A stretch of 64,000 bases of DNA, from positions 62,001 through 126,000 of the forward strand of contig JAPPFW010000058.1 in the NCBI GenBank assembly GCA_028821575.1, given 5' to 3'. The DNA comes from a bacterium (GTDB taxonomy: Bacteria > Actinomycetota > Acidimicrobiia > Spongiisociales > Spongiisociaceae). The notes beneath the pieces are model-generated. The model had not been told where the DNA came from. It made no database searches and saw nothing but the letters and a program-made list of their open reading frames with translations. Shown in pieces: positions 1 through 8,557 of the stretch (positions within the stretch are counted from its first letter, which is position 1; every line of letters starts with the position of its first letter). The position numbers and the translations under genes were made by a program.

Positions 1-97
1 TGAGTCCTGCGTAGCCTTTACTTCCCGAGGGTTTGGGTCACGTCCAGCGACGTGGTGTATGGGTGACACCGCGTCGGCCTTGTTGTTGTCTTTCTAG

Positions 98-206
98 GAG
101 GGTGCTGAAAAACAATCTAGCGGGGTTCGCTTCTCGGCAATTCACCTGGTCCCAGCGCTGTGGGCCAGCGAGCGAACCCCTTTGTACGGGCTTTTTCAGC
201 ACCCTT
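98..206. mobile_element. MITE-like palindromic element with 14-bp inverted ends
   Basis: AGGGTGCTGAAAAA at 99-112 is repeated exactly in inverted orientation at 192-205. Inside it a second 10-bp inverted pair, GGGGTTCGCT at 122-131 and AGCGAACCCC at 171-180, lets most of the element fold on itself. TCTAG flanks it at 93-97 and 206-210, consistent with a 4-5 bp target duplication (CTAG). It has no coding capacity. The size, ends and apparent target duplication fit a non-autonomous miniature transposable element. No source transposase with these ends is seen in the window. Confidence 0.65.
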
Positions 207-1191
207 CTAGCCGGTTGCTGTTTCGAGTGCCGGGGTCACATCCTCAAGTTGGTCGGGTTTGATGAGCCGGGTCCGTGTTTGGGTGAGGCTATCGAGGCTC
301 ATGTATCTTCGGGTGATGGTCCATTTGTCGTGTTGTTCAGCGAGTAGGGCTCCGACGAGACGGGTGATTGATCCTCGGGTGGGGAAGATCCCGATGACGT
401 TGGTGCGGCGCCGGATCTATTGGTTCAACCGTTCCTGTGGATTGTTAGACCAGATCTGACGCCAATGGGGTTTGGGGAACCCGGTGAACGTCAGGATCTC
501 ATCTACGGCCTGATCAAGGTGATCGGCAGCATCAGTGAGTCCAGCTTCGGTGAGGTGGCCGACGACACGGTGGTGCTGGGCCCACACCTGATCCGGGTCG
601 GGTTGGGCGAATATGGTGCGCACCGTGGTGGCGACCATCGACCCGGAGCTTTTCGGCACCTTGGTCAATAGGTTGGCCACGTAATGGGTTCGGCATCGTT
701 GCCACGAAGCACCGGCCATAGTGATCTCTATGGTGTCGACGAGGCCGGTGTGGTCGTCGGAGATCACCAGCTGCACTCCAGAGAGTCCACGGGCGACCAG
801 GGACGGAAGAAGGCGAGCCAGCCGGCGCCGTCCTCTGTGGTGGCCAGGTCGAGTCCGAGGATCTCACGGTGGCCCTCTAAGTTGACGCCCACAGCGAAGA
901 GGCAGGCGATGTTGACGATGCGGCCACGGCCACGGACCTTCATCGTCAACGCGTCGGCCCACACATAGGTGTACGGGCCGGCATCGAGGGGCCGGTCCCG
1001 AAAATCAGCGTCCATCTCGTCGAGGTCTTTGGCCATCTCTGAAACGTGGGACTTCGACAACGACGTAACACCGAGCGTCTCCACGAGACCTTCACTCGGC
1101 GGGTCGATACCCCACGGACATAGGCTTCGGTAACGACCTGGATGAACGCCCGTTCCGACCGGGTCCGAGCATCGAGGAGCCACTCCGGGAC
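207..1191 (-). pseudogene. IS256-family transposase, frameshifted and truncated
   Basis: Read on the minus strand in three pieces, this gives the core of an IS256-type DDE transposase. The first piece begins PEWLLDARTRSERAFI. A one-base loss near 1092 shifts the frame before GLVETLGVTSLSKSHVSEM, which continues through WADALTMKVRGRGRIVN with the first catalytic Asp and on to TEDGAGWLAFFR. A second one-base loss near 785 precedes the piece with ISDDHTGL (second Asp) and IWSNNPQERLN (catalytic Glu). A TAG replaces the next sense codon (GAG in the family) at about 418-420. The frame then continues [12 protein letters not shown] and ends at 207. The N-terminal region is missing at the junction near 1191. 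Two frameshifts, one nonsense codon and an N-terminal truncation make it inactive. Confidence 0.88.
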
Positions 1192-1196
1192 TCACC

Positions 1197-1468
1197 GTGG
1201 AACGAGTCGCACCTCATCTTCGGACGAGAACACTGGGTCTCGGACCAGGAGCGGGTAGCGACGCTCGCCCGGTTGTGCGCAGACGGCTACAGCAAGCAGG
1301 TCATGATTGCGCACGACCACTGTCTCGAGGTGCACTGCCGAGCACGGCGGCAAGGGATGGGTGTACACTTTGGCCGAGGTGGTTCCGATGCTGCGCGAGG
1401 CCGGGGTCACCGAAGATCAGTTGAACGATATCCTGGTGGAGAACCCGAAGCGGATATTCGCCGTCTGA
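1197..1468 (+). pseudogene. C-terminal fragment of a phosphotriesterase-family gene
   Basis: The frame begins abruptly at the insertion-sequence junction with WNESHLIF, and it matches the last ~90 residues of the intact phosphotriesterase-like genes at 15099 and 36871. A frameshift near 1340 moves the reading frame, after which GGKGWVYTLAEVV and ENPKRIFAV follow to a TGA at 1468. The segment that carries the last metal-binding Asp (GGDHW in the intact paralogues) reads GREHW here. With only the C-terminal quarter left and a frameshift, the gene is dead. It is followed at once by a VOC remnant, the same PTE-VOC order as at 36463-37923, so the pair is a decayed copy of that arrangement. Confidence 0.85.
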
Positions 1469-1477
1469 GGGGGTGAG

Positions 1478-1696
1478 ATGATGAAGATCGAGATATTCGA
1501 TCGCACCACCCACGGCTCCGGCATCACGGACGATGAGGCAGGGCGGGTGCACATCGGGCTGGAAGTGGCCGATCTGGCAACGGAAAGGGCCCGCCTCGAC
1601 GCGATGGGCGCTACCGAGACCCGCGACCGGGGGACGTACTTCGTCCTGTCCGACCCCGAAGGCAACCGGCTACAGGTCTACCAGTTCGCAGGATGA
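1478..1696 (+). CDS. Half-length VOC (glyoxalase/bleomycin-resistance) protein
   Basis: This 72-residue product starts MMKIEIFDR and ends SDPEGNRLQVYQFAG. It corresponds to only the second half of a VOC-superfamily protein such as the 125-residue one at 36463-36840, whose matching part runs from VEIFDRSVHP to ENNPLVIFQVAG. The usual first beta-alpha-beta-beta-beta module, with one metal ligand, is missing. A GGGGTGAG sequence precedes the ATG, so it could still be translated, and its stop overlaps the next gene as ATGA at 1693-1696. It is either a remnant of a PTE-linked VOC gene or a genuine half-size VOC chain working as a dimer. The remnant reading is favoured because the neighbouring PTE is also broken. 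Confidence 0.6.
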   Translation: MMKIEIFDRTTHGSGITDDEAGRVHIGLEVADLATERARLDAMGATETRDRGTYFVLSDPEGNRLQVYQFAG

Positions 1697-2934
1697 TCGA
1701 CCTCACCGACGCCGGCGTAGTCGATTTCCATGCCCACATGTCGCTCCAGATCGGTGTGGGCGAGCTGATCCGGCGCGACGTGACCGCCCAACTGAACCTC
1801 TTCCACGGCACGCCGGGCAGGTCATATCGCTGGGACGATCTTCAACCGGTCCCCGACTACGAGCGCGGCATGGCGCAATGGGCCCACCCGCTCAACTCGC
1901 AGTACCGCATGCTGATCAGGTACGTGGCCGGGGCCCTGGGATGCGAGCCCGATGTCATGGAGATCGACGAAACGCTCTCTGCCGCGATGGAGCAGGGCTT
2001 CAGCATGTATCTGGAATCGGTGCTCGACCGGGAGCGTATCGACCTCGTTGTGCTCGACCTGCTCGGCGAGTTGCGTGACGGGGCCGCCGGATTCCCGGAC
2101 GACCGTTATGTGTGGATCTACGGAATCACCCCGTTGCTCTCTCCACTAGCCGTGATCGATAGAGGCATCACTTCGCTCGACGACGCCATCAGGTGGGTCG
2201 ACGAGTCGATCGACATTGCCGTGTCGCAAGGGTGCGTCGGGTTCAAGAACCTGATGGGCTACTACCGCGCGCTCGACGTCTCGAGGCCCACCGCCGATGA
2301 AGCCGCTTCCGGGCTGCGCCGTGTAGCGGCGACGCCCCCGGCCGACGTGAAAGAGTCGTTCCTGTTCGGGCGCATCGGGATCTACGACGAGGCGACAGGG
2401 CGCGCGGCGCGGGCATACGAGGACTTCGTGATCCGCCACATCGTCGCCCGCGCCGGCGATCTCGGCCTGCTGCAGCTGATTCACACCGGGGCCCAGTACT
2501 CGCCCAACCAGAACCTGCCCGCCGCGGATCCGGCACGCTTGTTCTCTCTTTTCTCGGACCCGGCTTCGAACGCAACGACGTTCGTCATGCTCCATGCCGG
2601 GGCGCCGTACCACGAGAACGCCGCCTACCTGGCCTGGCAGTTTCCCAACGTGTACGTCGACCTGTCCCACACGATGCGGATACCGGGGCGCCTCAATTCG
2701 ATTCTGCGCACCATTCTGTCCATAGCTCCTGCGCACAAGGTGCTCTACGGCAGCGATTCCTACGCATCGGCCGAATGGCTCGGCTACAGCGCACACCGGA
2801 TGCGGAAACATCTGACACACGTGCTGAGCGATCTCTCTGCCGACCTGGAGTGGACCGAGGCGGAGGCGGAACAAGCCGGCCGGATGGTGCTCGGAGACAA
2901 CGCCAGGGCCATACTGCCCGGTGTCGCTCGGTGA
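1693..2934 (+). CDS. Amidohydrolase (metal-dependent, TIM-barrel)
   Basis: This 413-residue protein belongs to the amidohydrolase-related superfamily (Amidohydrolase_2 type). The metal-binding HxH is visible as VVDFHAHM at residues 9-16. Later ligands are LLQLIHTGAQ and FVMLHAGAP, and the terminal Asp is in VLYGSDSYASAEW. It is longer than the ~300-residue amidohydrolases at 7078, 25977 and 50964 and, unlike those, keeps the full HxH pair. It probably hydrolyses or decarboxylates a small cytoplasmic substrate, which cannot be named from sequence. The start overlaps the upstream half-VOC stop by ATGA, so the two were once coupled. The ~200 bases downstream contain a CocE remnant on the other strand. 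Confidence 0.8.
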   Translation: MIDLTDAGVVDFHAHMSLQIGVGELIRRDVTAQLNLFHGTPGRSYRWDDLQPVPDYERGMAQWAHPLNSQYRMLIRYVAGALGCEPDVMEIDETLSAAMEQGFSMYLESVLDRERIDLVVLDLLGELRDGAAGFPDDRYVWIYGITPLLSPLAVIDRGITSLDDAIRWVDESIDIAVSQGCVGFKNLMGYYRALDVSRPTADEAASGLRRVAATPPADVKESFLFGRIGIYDEATGRAARAYEDFVIRHIVARAGDLGLLQLIHTGAQYSPNQNLPAADPARLFSLFSDPASNATTFVMLHAGAPYHENAAYLAWQFPNVYVDLSHTMRIPGRLNSILRTILSIAPAHKVLYGSDSYASAEWLGYSAHRMRKHLTHVLSDLSADLEWTEAEAEQAGRMVLGDNARAILPGVAR

Positions 2935-2998
2935 GCGATTAGGCCCATTTCCAGGCATGTCAACGGATTTGACTCACTACTGAGGTCGGAGCCGAGCG

Positions 2999-3115
2999 TC
3001 AGGGAGGTCGGGGAGGCAGCCAGATCGTGGCACTCAGCCGAATCCCGTCAGACAGCGGTATTCACACATCCTTGGGAACCCGTACCTCGTACGGGAATCG
3101 CTTCAGGATCCTCAC
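2999..3115 (-). pseudogene. N-terminal remnant of a CocE/NonD-type hydrolase
   Basis: The minus strand reads RFPYEVRVPKDV, then a TGA codon, then IPLSDGIRLSATIWLPP, and stops. This is the characteristic N-terminal strand segment of X-Pro dipeptidyl-peptidase/CocE-type hydrolases, in which a Trp codon (TGG) normally stands where TGA is found. The rest of the gene is missing. Three full-length relatives lie at 46069, 52020 and 59288. The short frame is not translated into anything functional. It shows that a fourth gene of this family was once present here. Confidence 0.6.
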
Positions 3116-3163
3116 CCGGCTCCCTTCGTCCAGGCTGAGGCTATTGCTTCGCTGATTCGGGTG

Positions 3164-5605
3164 TCATGGCTCTGCCCGACCGGCCGGGCGGCCGGTTCGC
3201 ATCGCCGTGCCGTTCGGGTCGTAGGGTGAGGGGGCGATCACGCGGGCTGGGCGTTCGACCCCGACGATATGGGTTGTGAGTTCGGTTCCTTCTGCCGTGT
3301 GCTCCCGGTCGATGAGGGCCATGGCGAGGCTCTTACCGATGGTATGGCCGTAATCGCCCGAGGTGATGTAGCCGACCCTCCGTCCGCCGTTCCACACCGG
3401 CTCGTACCCGGTGGCGTCCGCATCGGTGGCTTCCACTTCGAGGGTTACCAGCCTCCTGGTGGCGCTGTCTTGGTCCCGCTCCCGGCGGGCCGGCCCGGAG
3501 CCGATGAAGCCGTCCTTGGACCAGTCGATCCATCGGTCCAATCCGGTCATGGCCGGGGTGTACTCCTGGCGGAACTCGGTCGACCAGATGCCGAAGCTCT
3601 TCTCGATCCTGAGCGAGAGCATCGCGTTGTAGCCGTATTCGATCGCATTGAGACCCTCGGCGGCCTCGAGCAGGAGGCGGCGCAGGGCGATGTGCTCGGC
3701 GGCCGGGCATTGGATCTCGTATCCGAGCTCCCCGGTGACCGAGATCCGGCCCACCCGGGCGCGAATCATGCCGACGTCGAGTTCGCGACACCTCATGAAA
3801 CCCATCCCCTCCGCCGAGACGTCATCCGGCGTGACCCGTTGCAACAACTTACGAGAGCCCGGCCCGGAGAGCGAGAAGCCGACGACCGCGTCGGAGATGT
3901 CGCGCACCGTCACCCCGTCGGCGAGGTGGTCGTTGAACCAGCGCATGTGCCAGGCCCGCAGGTAATAGGAGCCCACGATCCACCACGTGCCATCCCCCCA
4001 GTTGAACAACGTCAGGTCCCCTTTGAGCCGGCCGTCGCGGCCCAGCATCGGGGCGAGCTTGATCCTCCCCGCAGCCGGCAGCGCACTGGCGAAGAGCCGG
4101 TCGAGCCAGGCCGCGGCGCCGGGACCGGTGACCTCGTACCGGGAGTACCCGGCAATGTCGAGGATGCCGACGGCGGAACGCACCCGGCGGCACTCTTCGC
4201 CGACGATGCCGAACGCGTTGGAGCGACGCAACGTAGGCACCTCTTCGAAGCCCTTGGGGGCGAAGTAGATCGGGACCTCGAGACCGTACGAGCACCCCCA
4301 CTGCGCCCCGGCTTCGGTCATCGCGTCGTACGCCGGGGCCATCCGCAACGGCCGGCCCGCCCACAGCTCCTCGTTCGGGTACGTGATCACGAACCGGCGC
4401 GAATAGAACTGCCCGGTCATCTGGCGGATGTACTCACGGTTCTCCGCGTAGGACCCGAAACGGGCCACGTCCATCGCAAAGATGTCCTCCTCCGGCTCCC
4501 CTTCGATCATCCACTCCGCCAGCGACTTGCCCACGCCGCCGCCCTGGAGGAAACCGGCCATCACCGCACACGCCGACCAGTAGTTGCGCAACCCGGGCAC
4601 CGGACCCACCAGGGGGTTGCCGTCCGGCGAGAACGTGAACGCCCCGTTCACCCAGCGGCTGATACCGGTGTGCTCTAGGACCGGGTAGCGGGACATCGCA
4701 AACGACAACTCGCTCGAGATCCGGTCCACCTCCGGTGGGATCAGCTCCAGGCCGTAATTCCATGGCGCGCCGTCCATGTTCCAATGCCGGTAATCGCGCT
4801 CATAGACCCCGACCAGCACCCCCTGGAGTTCCTGGCGCATGTAGGTGAACCCCTCCAGGTCGATCATCATCGGCACCTCGAACTCCAGTGCCGCGATCTC
4901 GGGGATGGCCTCGGTGACCAGATAGTGATGCTGCATCGGCGACACCGGAAGCTCCACCCCCGCCATCCGCCCTACCTGCTTGGCCCACAGGCCGGCGGCG
5001 TTGACGACGTGCTCCGCGACGATGGTTCCCCCCTCGGTCACCACCTCCCACGACCCGTCACGGCGTGGGCGCAGCTCGAGCACCCGGTTGTGTTCGATCA
5101 CGTCGCCACCCCGCGACCGGGCAGCCTTGGCGTAGGCATGGACCACTGCCGACGGATCGATATAGCCCTCACGATCCGCCCACAGACCCCCGAGCACATC
5201 AGCGACGTTCATGATCGGGCACCACTGCTCGATCTCGTCCGGGCCGATGAGGCGCACATCCTCGATGCCCATCGTCTGGAACACCCGATACGCCGCCTGT
5301 AACCACTCCCACCGCTCCGGCGCCGAAGCCACCGAGATGCCGCCTGTCATGTGCATCCCCACGTCGAGGCCCGACTCCTCCCCGATCTCAGAAAGCAGAT
5401 CGATCGTGTACGCCTGCAGAGCCGCGATATTCGGATCGGCGTTGAGAGCATGCACAGCGCCGGCGGCGTGCCAACTCGACCCGGCTGTCAACACCTCTCG
5501 CTCCACGATCGCCACGTCGCTCCAACCCAGCTTCGTCAAGTGATACAGCACGCTGGCGCCGACCACGCCGCCCCCGATCACCACCACCCGGTACTGCGAC
5601 TTCAC
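3164..5605 (-). CDS. FAD-dependent dimethylglycine/sarcosine dehydrogenase-like protein
   Basis: This 813-residue protein has the two-part layout of dimethylglycine and sarcosine dehydrogenases. The N-terminal half is a DAO-type FAD domain with VVIGGGVVGASVLYHL at residues 8-23 and the GSSWHAAG motif, whose His carries covalent FAD in the mammalian enzymes. The second half is GcvT-like and would bind tetrahydrofolate and accept the one-carbon unit released by oxidative N-demethylation. Length fits the family (about 810-860). It starts at GTG (5603-5605) with GGAGGG just upstream, and lies 34 bases behind the enolase-superfamily gene 5640-6824, so the two probably form an operon. The exact N-methyl amine substrate is unknown. 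Confidence 0.82.
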   Translation of the reverse strand: MKSQYRVVVIGGGVVGASVLYHLTKLGWSDVAIVEREVLTAGSSWHAAGAVHALNADPNIAALQAYTIDLLSEIGEESGLDVGMHMTGGISVASAPERWEWLQAAYRVFQTMGIEDVRLIGPDEIEQWCPIMNVADVLGGLWADREGYIDPSAVVHAYAKAARSRGGDVIEHNRVLELRPRRDGSWEVVTEGGTIVAEHVVNAAGLWAKQVGRMAGVELPVSPMQHHYLVTEAIPEIAALEFEVPMMIDLEGFTYMRQELQGVLVGVYERDYRHWNMDGAPWNYGLELIPPEVDRISSELSFAMSRYPVLEHTGISRWVNGAFTFSPDGNPLVGPVPGLRNYWSACAVMAGFLQGGGVGKSLAEWMIEGEPEEDIFAMDVARFGSYAENREYIRQMTGQFYSRRFVITYPNEELWAGRPLRMAPAYDAMTEAGAQWGCSYGLEVPIYFAPKGFEEVPTLRRSNAFGIVGEECRRVRSAVGILDIAGYSRYEVTGPGAAAWLDRLFASALPAAGRIKLAPMLGRDGRLKGDLTLFNWGDGTWWIVGSYYLRAWHMRWFNDHLADGVTVRDISDAVVGFSLSGPGSRKLLQRVTPDDVSAEGMGFMRCRELDVGMIRARVGRISVTGELGYEIQCPAAEHIALRRLLLEAAEGLNAIEYGYNAMLSLRIEKSFGIWSTEFRQEYTPAMTGLDRWIDWSKDGFIGSGPARRERDQDSATRRLVTLEVEATDADATGYEPVWNGGRRVGYITSGDYGHTIGKSLAMALIDREHTAEGTELTTHIVGVERPARVIAPSPYDPNGTAMRTGRPAGRAEP

Positions 5606-5639
5606 GATCCCTCCAGTCCCGGCTTCACGATGGAGCGCA

Positions 5640-6824
5640 TCAGTTGAGCGGCAAACGCGTGTAATGGTCCGGGCTCTCCGGATGATGGAAATGGCTCATC
5701 GGCCCGTTATCCACGAAATGCTGGTGCCAGCGCGCCATCGACTCGGGGTCGAGCTCGACGCCGAGGCCGGGTCCTTCGGGAACGCGGATGGTGTTGTCGG
5801 TCTGGCGGAAGGGTCCGCCTTCGACCACGTCCCCGATCTGCCAGCGGAACAACGACTGCGACGGCTCGGTGATCCACTGCGTCGCAGCCGTCAGATGTAG
5901 ATAGGCCGCGGTCATGATGCCGAGGTCATTCGAGTAGCACCAGAAGTCCTTGCCCATCGCCTCGCAAGCGGCCACGAATCTGAGCGTCGCCCTGATGCCG
6001 CCGAGTGCCGCGAAGTTGCAGACAAAGGCATCGGGCGCCCCCAGCGCGACGGCGCGGCGCAGGTCCGGCACATGGGTGGAGAAGGGGATCATCGTATGGC
6101 GGCGCAACTCTGCCATCTCCTCAAACGTTGCGACCGGGTCCTCGTAGTTGCGGATGTTGAACGCCTCGACCTCGCGCAACACCCAGCGGGCGGTGGTCAG
6201 CGACCATTGCATGTTCGAGTCGAGGCGGATCATGGCGTCCGCGCCGAGGGCCTCGCGCAACATGGCGACAGTCCGTATCTCCAGCTCGGGGTCGCCCAGA
6301 ATCAGCTTGCCCTCAAAGTAGGTCGAGCCATGTTCCTCGCGCATCCTCAGGCAGTATTCGACGATGGCCTCGGCCGACATCTCGCCGCCCGCGCCCTCGT
6401 GCTCAGACCGGAACGAGAAGTATTCGGTGAAAGGGAATTCCTTGCGCACGGCTCCGCCGAGCAGCTTGTAGAGAGGCATGCCGAGAGCTTTGCCCTGGAT
6501 GTCCCAAAGCGCCAATTCGACGGCGCCGAAAGCGACCATCGAGGCGGTCTCGCCGGTGTTCGCGGTGATCTGATAGGCAGGTACGCAGCGCGCCTCGCAG
6601 TCGGCGAGATCGAACGGGTCGGCACCGATCAGGGCGGGCGCGATCTCTCGCTCGATCACCTCGCCGAAATGCCACCACGGCGCCTCCCCAAGGCCGACTA
6701 TGCCCTCGTCGGTTTCCACCTCGACGATCGATTTCGACGCACCCGGATAGAGACCTGCCGTCCACCAGAACGGCGCATCGAAGGGGACGTTCACGTGCGT
6801 CACACGGATGCCGGTGATCTTCAT
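5640..6824 (-). CDS. Enolase-superfamily (mandelate racemase/glucarate dehydratase-like) enzyme
   Basis: The start chosen is MKITGIRVTHVNVPF at 6824, the usual N-terminus of this superfamily, giving 394 residues. An in-frame ATG at 6896 adds 24 residues that look unrelated. The capping domain (1-~130) is followed by the barrel, with the lysine motif in YFEGKLIL, a metal-binding Asp in IRLDSN and a metal-binding Glu in NYEDP. The C-terminal pattern CYSNDLGI and GPGLGVELD resembles the glucarate dehydratase subgroup. However, the His of its HSN motif is Tyr here, and the third ligand region reads FSTHVPD. The reaction is probably proton abstraction from a carboxylate, followed by racemisation or dehydration, but the altered residues make the substrate uncertain. 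Confidence 0.78.
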   Translation of the reverse strand: MKITGIRVTHVNVPFDAPFWWTAGLYPGASKSIVEVETDEGIVGLGEAPWWHFGEVIEREIAPALIGADPFDLADCEARCVPAYQITANTGETASMVAFGAVELALWDIQGKALGMPLYKLLGGAVRKEFPFTEYFSFRSEHEGAGGEMSAEAIVEYCLRMREEHGSTYFEGKLILGDPELEIRTVAMLREALGADAMIRLDSNMQWSLTTARWVLREVEAFNIRNYEDPVATFEEMAELRRHTMIPFSTHVPDLRRAVALGAPDAFVCNFAALGGIRATLRFVAACEAMGKDFWCYSNDLGIMTAAYLHLTAATQWITEPSQSLFRWQIGDVVEGGPFRQTDNTIRVPEGPGLGVELDPESMARWHQHFVDNGPMSHFHHPESPDHYTRLPLN

Positions 6825-7077
6825 GCGCCCACCCTCGTCAGTGCCGACCGCCCGGCATCGCTTTCCTTCTTCTATCAACATTCGCCTTCGGGGCATCGCT
6901 GATGACCGGTCGTGATCGCATTGTAGGACTCGACTCCATGGTCGGCCCCGGAGCCGCTCGCGGCAAGGGACTGCGTTCTAATGCCACCGCCCATGCGAGC
7001 TAAGTATGGTGAACGTGTCTCGGCACGGCGCTCGCGATCCGGGCCGAGTACGCGCAACGGTTGAACGGGGAGTATCC

Positions 7078-7980
7078 ATGATCATTGACACCCACGTCTG
7101 GCTATCGGAGCCGAACAGCTGGGGCGACCTGACCATGATGGACGACGCGATGATCGATGCCGGCTGGACCGAGATCGGTGAGAAGACGGGCCTGAACCAG
7201 GGGATGAGCGGCGAACAGATGGTCGCCCGTATGGACGAAGCAGGCGTCGACATGGCCATCAGTCACGCGATCAAAATGCCCCATCTGAACGCCCACGTGC
7301 CGTCCGAGTTCGTGGCGGGCGAGGTGGCCAAGTTCCCCGATCGGCTGATCGGCATGGGCAGCGTCGACCTCCTCGGCGGCCTGCCCGCGCTGCGGGAGAT
7401 GGAAGAGATCGTAGATATGGGTCTCATCGGCATGAAGATCACACCGGCGCCTGACTACGACATGAACCTCAACGACGAGCGGATCATGCCCATCTACGAG
7501 AAGGCCGAGGAGCTCGGGATGATCATCCAGGTCCACACCGGGTGGGCCGGATACGACTTGTTGAGCCAGCAGCATCCCCTGCATCTGGACACGGTCTCGG
7601 TTCGGTTCCCCAACTTGAAGCTGATCGTGGTCCACGCCGGGTTCAACTACTACGAAGAAGTCGTGATGATGATGCTGAAGAACCGCAACATGTACGCAGG
7701 GACCGGCTGGTGGGGGTTCCTCCAACCGCTGGAGGCCAACGTGCGGTTCCTCAAGTACGCCAAGCACTTCAAGGTCCTCAACAAGTGTCTCTGGGGCACC
7801 GACAACTACGACTGCCGCGAAGACGTCCCCTACATCAAGTCCTTCCCCCGCCTCGCCAAGGAACTCAACATCGCCCCCGGCCTCCCCGACCTCACCGACG
7901 ACGACATCGCCACCTACCTCGGTGGCAACGCAGCCCGTCTCCTCCAACTCGACGGGTCCGATAAGGACCAGCAGAACTGA
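7078..7980 (+). CDS. Short amidohydrolase (ACMSD-like), HxW variant
   Basis: The start is set at MIIDTHVWLSEP (7078), after GGGGAG and in agreement with the two paralogues at 25977 and 50964, which start with nearly the same peptide. A GTG 72 bases upstream has no support. The 300-residue barrel carries IQVHTGW, LIVVHAGFNYYEE and LWGTDNYD, which supply the later metal ligands of the Amidohydrolase_2/ACMSD family. The first motif is HVW rather than HxH in all three copies. The family includes decarboxylases and hydrolases of small carboxylates. The TGA at 7980 lies 16 bases before a phosphotriesterase-like start, which before the island insertion was probably the next gene of an operon. Confidence 0.8.
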   Translation: MIIDTHVWLSEPNSWGDLTMMDDAMIDAGWTEIGEKTGLNQGMSGEQMVARMDEAGVDMAISHAIKMPHLNAHVPSEFVAGEVAKFPDRLIGMGSVDLLGGLPALREMEEIVDMGLIGMKITPAPDYDMNLNDERIMPIYEKAEELGMIIQVHTGWAGYDLLSQQHPLHLDTVSVRFPNLKLIVVHAGFNYYEEVVMMMLKNRNMYAGTGWWGFLQPLEANVRFLKYAKHFKVLNKCLWGTDNYDCREDVPYIKSFPRLAKELNIAPGLPDLTDDDIATYLGGNAARLLQLDGSDKDQQN

Positions 7981-8157
7981 GGTGAGCTGGTAGCTCATGG
8001 CCACCGTCCGTACCGTCCTCGGCGAGATCTCACCGGATGACCTCGGCATCACTATGAGCCACGAGCACCTGCTGCTTGACACCTCGCATCTGTTCTGGCA
8101 CGAGCCGTCCACAAGCGATCCTCCCGAGATCTACGCTCTGGCAGGGGCCGCGGCGAC
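7974..8157 (+). repeat. Left copy of the ~184-bp direct repeat bounding the helicase/GHKL island
   Basis: Bases 7974-8157 match 15076-15259 at a constant offset of 7102 with about a dozen mismatches by eye. The match covers the last seven bases of the amidohydrolase gene, the 16-base spacer and about 160 bases of the phosphotriesterase-like coding sequence. Similarity fades near 8157. The left copy is followed by island sequence. The right copy continues into the full gene. Confidence 0.85.
7997..8157 (+). pseudogene. 5' fragment of a phosphotriesterase-like gene
   Basis: The frame starts MATVRTVLGEISPDDLGIT and follows the intact protein encoded at 15099 for about 53 residues, including the first metal motif SHEHLLLDT. 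After ALAGAA it departs completely. Codons for the remaining ~300 residues are missing, including all other metal ligands. The frame happens to stay open through 8557, so a 186-residue chimera could be made, ending in TAG directly before the helicase ATG. The host start signals are kept, which could let the fragment act as a leader for the island genes. Confidence 0.85.
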
Positions 8158-8557
8158 GCGCATGAAGGCGAAGCGGGAGCACCGGGTGCCGCTGCGTGGG
8201 CGGGGCTGGAGATCCTTGGCCAGGCGCGGAGGCTGGGCGGTGGTCCACTGCCGTCTCGGAGGCGGATCGGCGTCCGCCAACGGCCTCTCCGCCGTACCCT
8301 GTCTCACGGCACTCAGAGGGACCCAGTCGCGCGCCTCCACAGATTCCATATACGTCTTTGAGCAGTTGAGGCCAAACGCGCTGACCCCAGACCGCTGTCC
8401 TCCCATGCTCGATCACTTGGCACCCGTGCCGTCAGGGTTGGGAGCCGCTCGACCGCGCGCCTTGTTGGAAACGGGCGGCTCGTCGTCGGAGTTGTTGACG
8501 TACCGATCGCCGAACGGCTTGGATCATCTGATCGAGGACCGAAAAAGCGTGCAATAG
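8158..8557 (+). other. Island sequence between repeat and helicase, no clear gene
   Basis: About 400 bases lie between the truncated phosphotriesterase fragment and the helicase start. The plus-strand frame that continues from the fragment stays open to TAG at 8555-8557, ending ELLTYRSPNGLDHLIEDRK, but its residues match no family recognised here. The opposite strand also has open frames, as often happens in GC-rich DNA. No strong promoter or RNA gene is seen. The segment may be a decayed first gene of the module or a non-coding leader. Confidence 0.4.

Larger units (their letters stand above)
1..1196 (-). mobile_element. Remnant of an IS256-family insertion sequence
   Basis: The minus strand encodes a degraded IS256/Mutator-type transposase, and beyond its stop lies the kind of non-coding tail usual at the 3' end of these elements. 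The left terminus is not seen and probably lies near or before base 1. The right edge falls at about 1191-1197, where transposase similarity stops and a phosphotriesterase-like reading frame starts on the plus strand. The N-terminal part of the transposase and the matching terminal repeat are absent. The element is therefore truncated as well as frameshifted, and it cannot move by itself. Confidence 0.8.

Noticed and set aside
33-347. Plus-strand open frame at the window start
   Set aside because: It crosses the MITE-like element and lies opposite the transposase C-terminus, with no recognisable domain.
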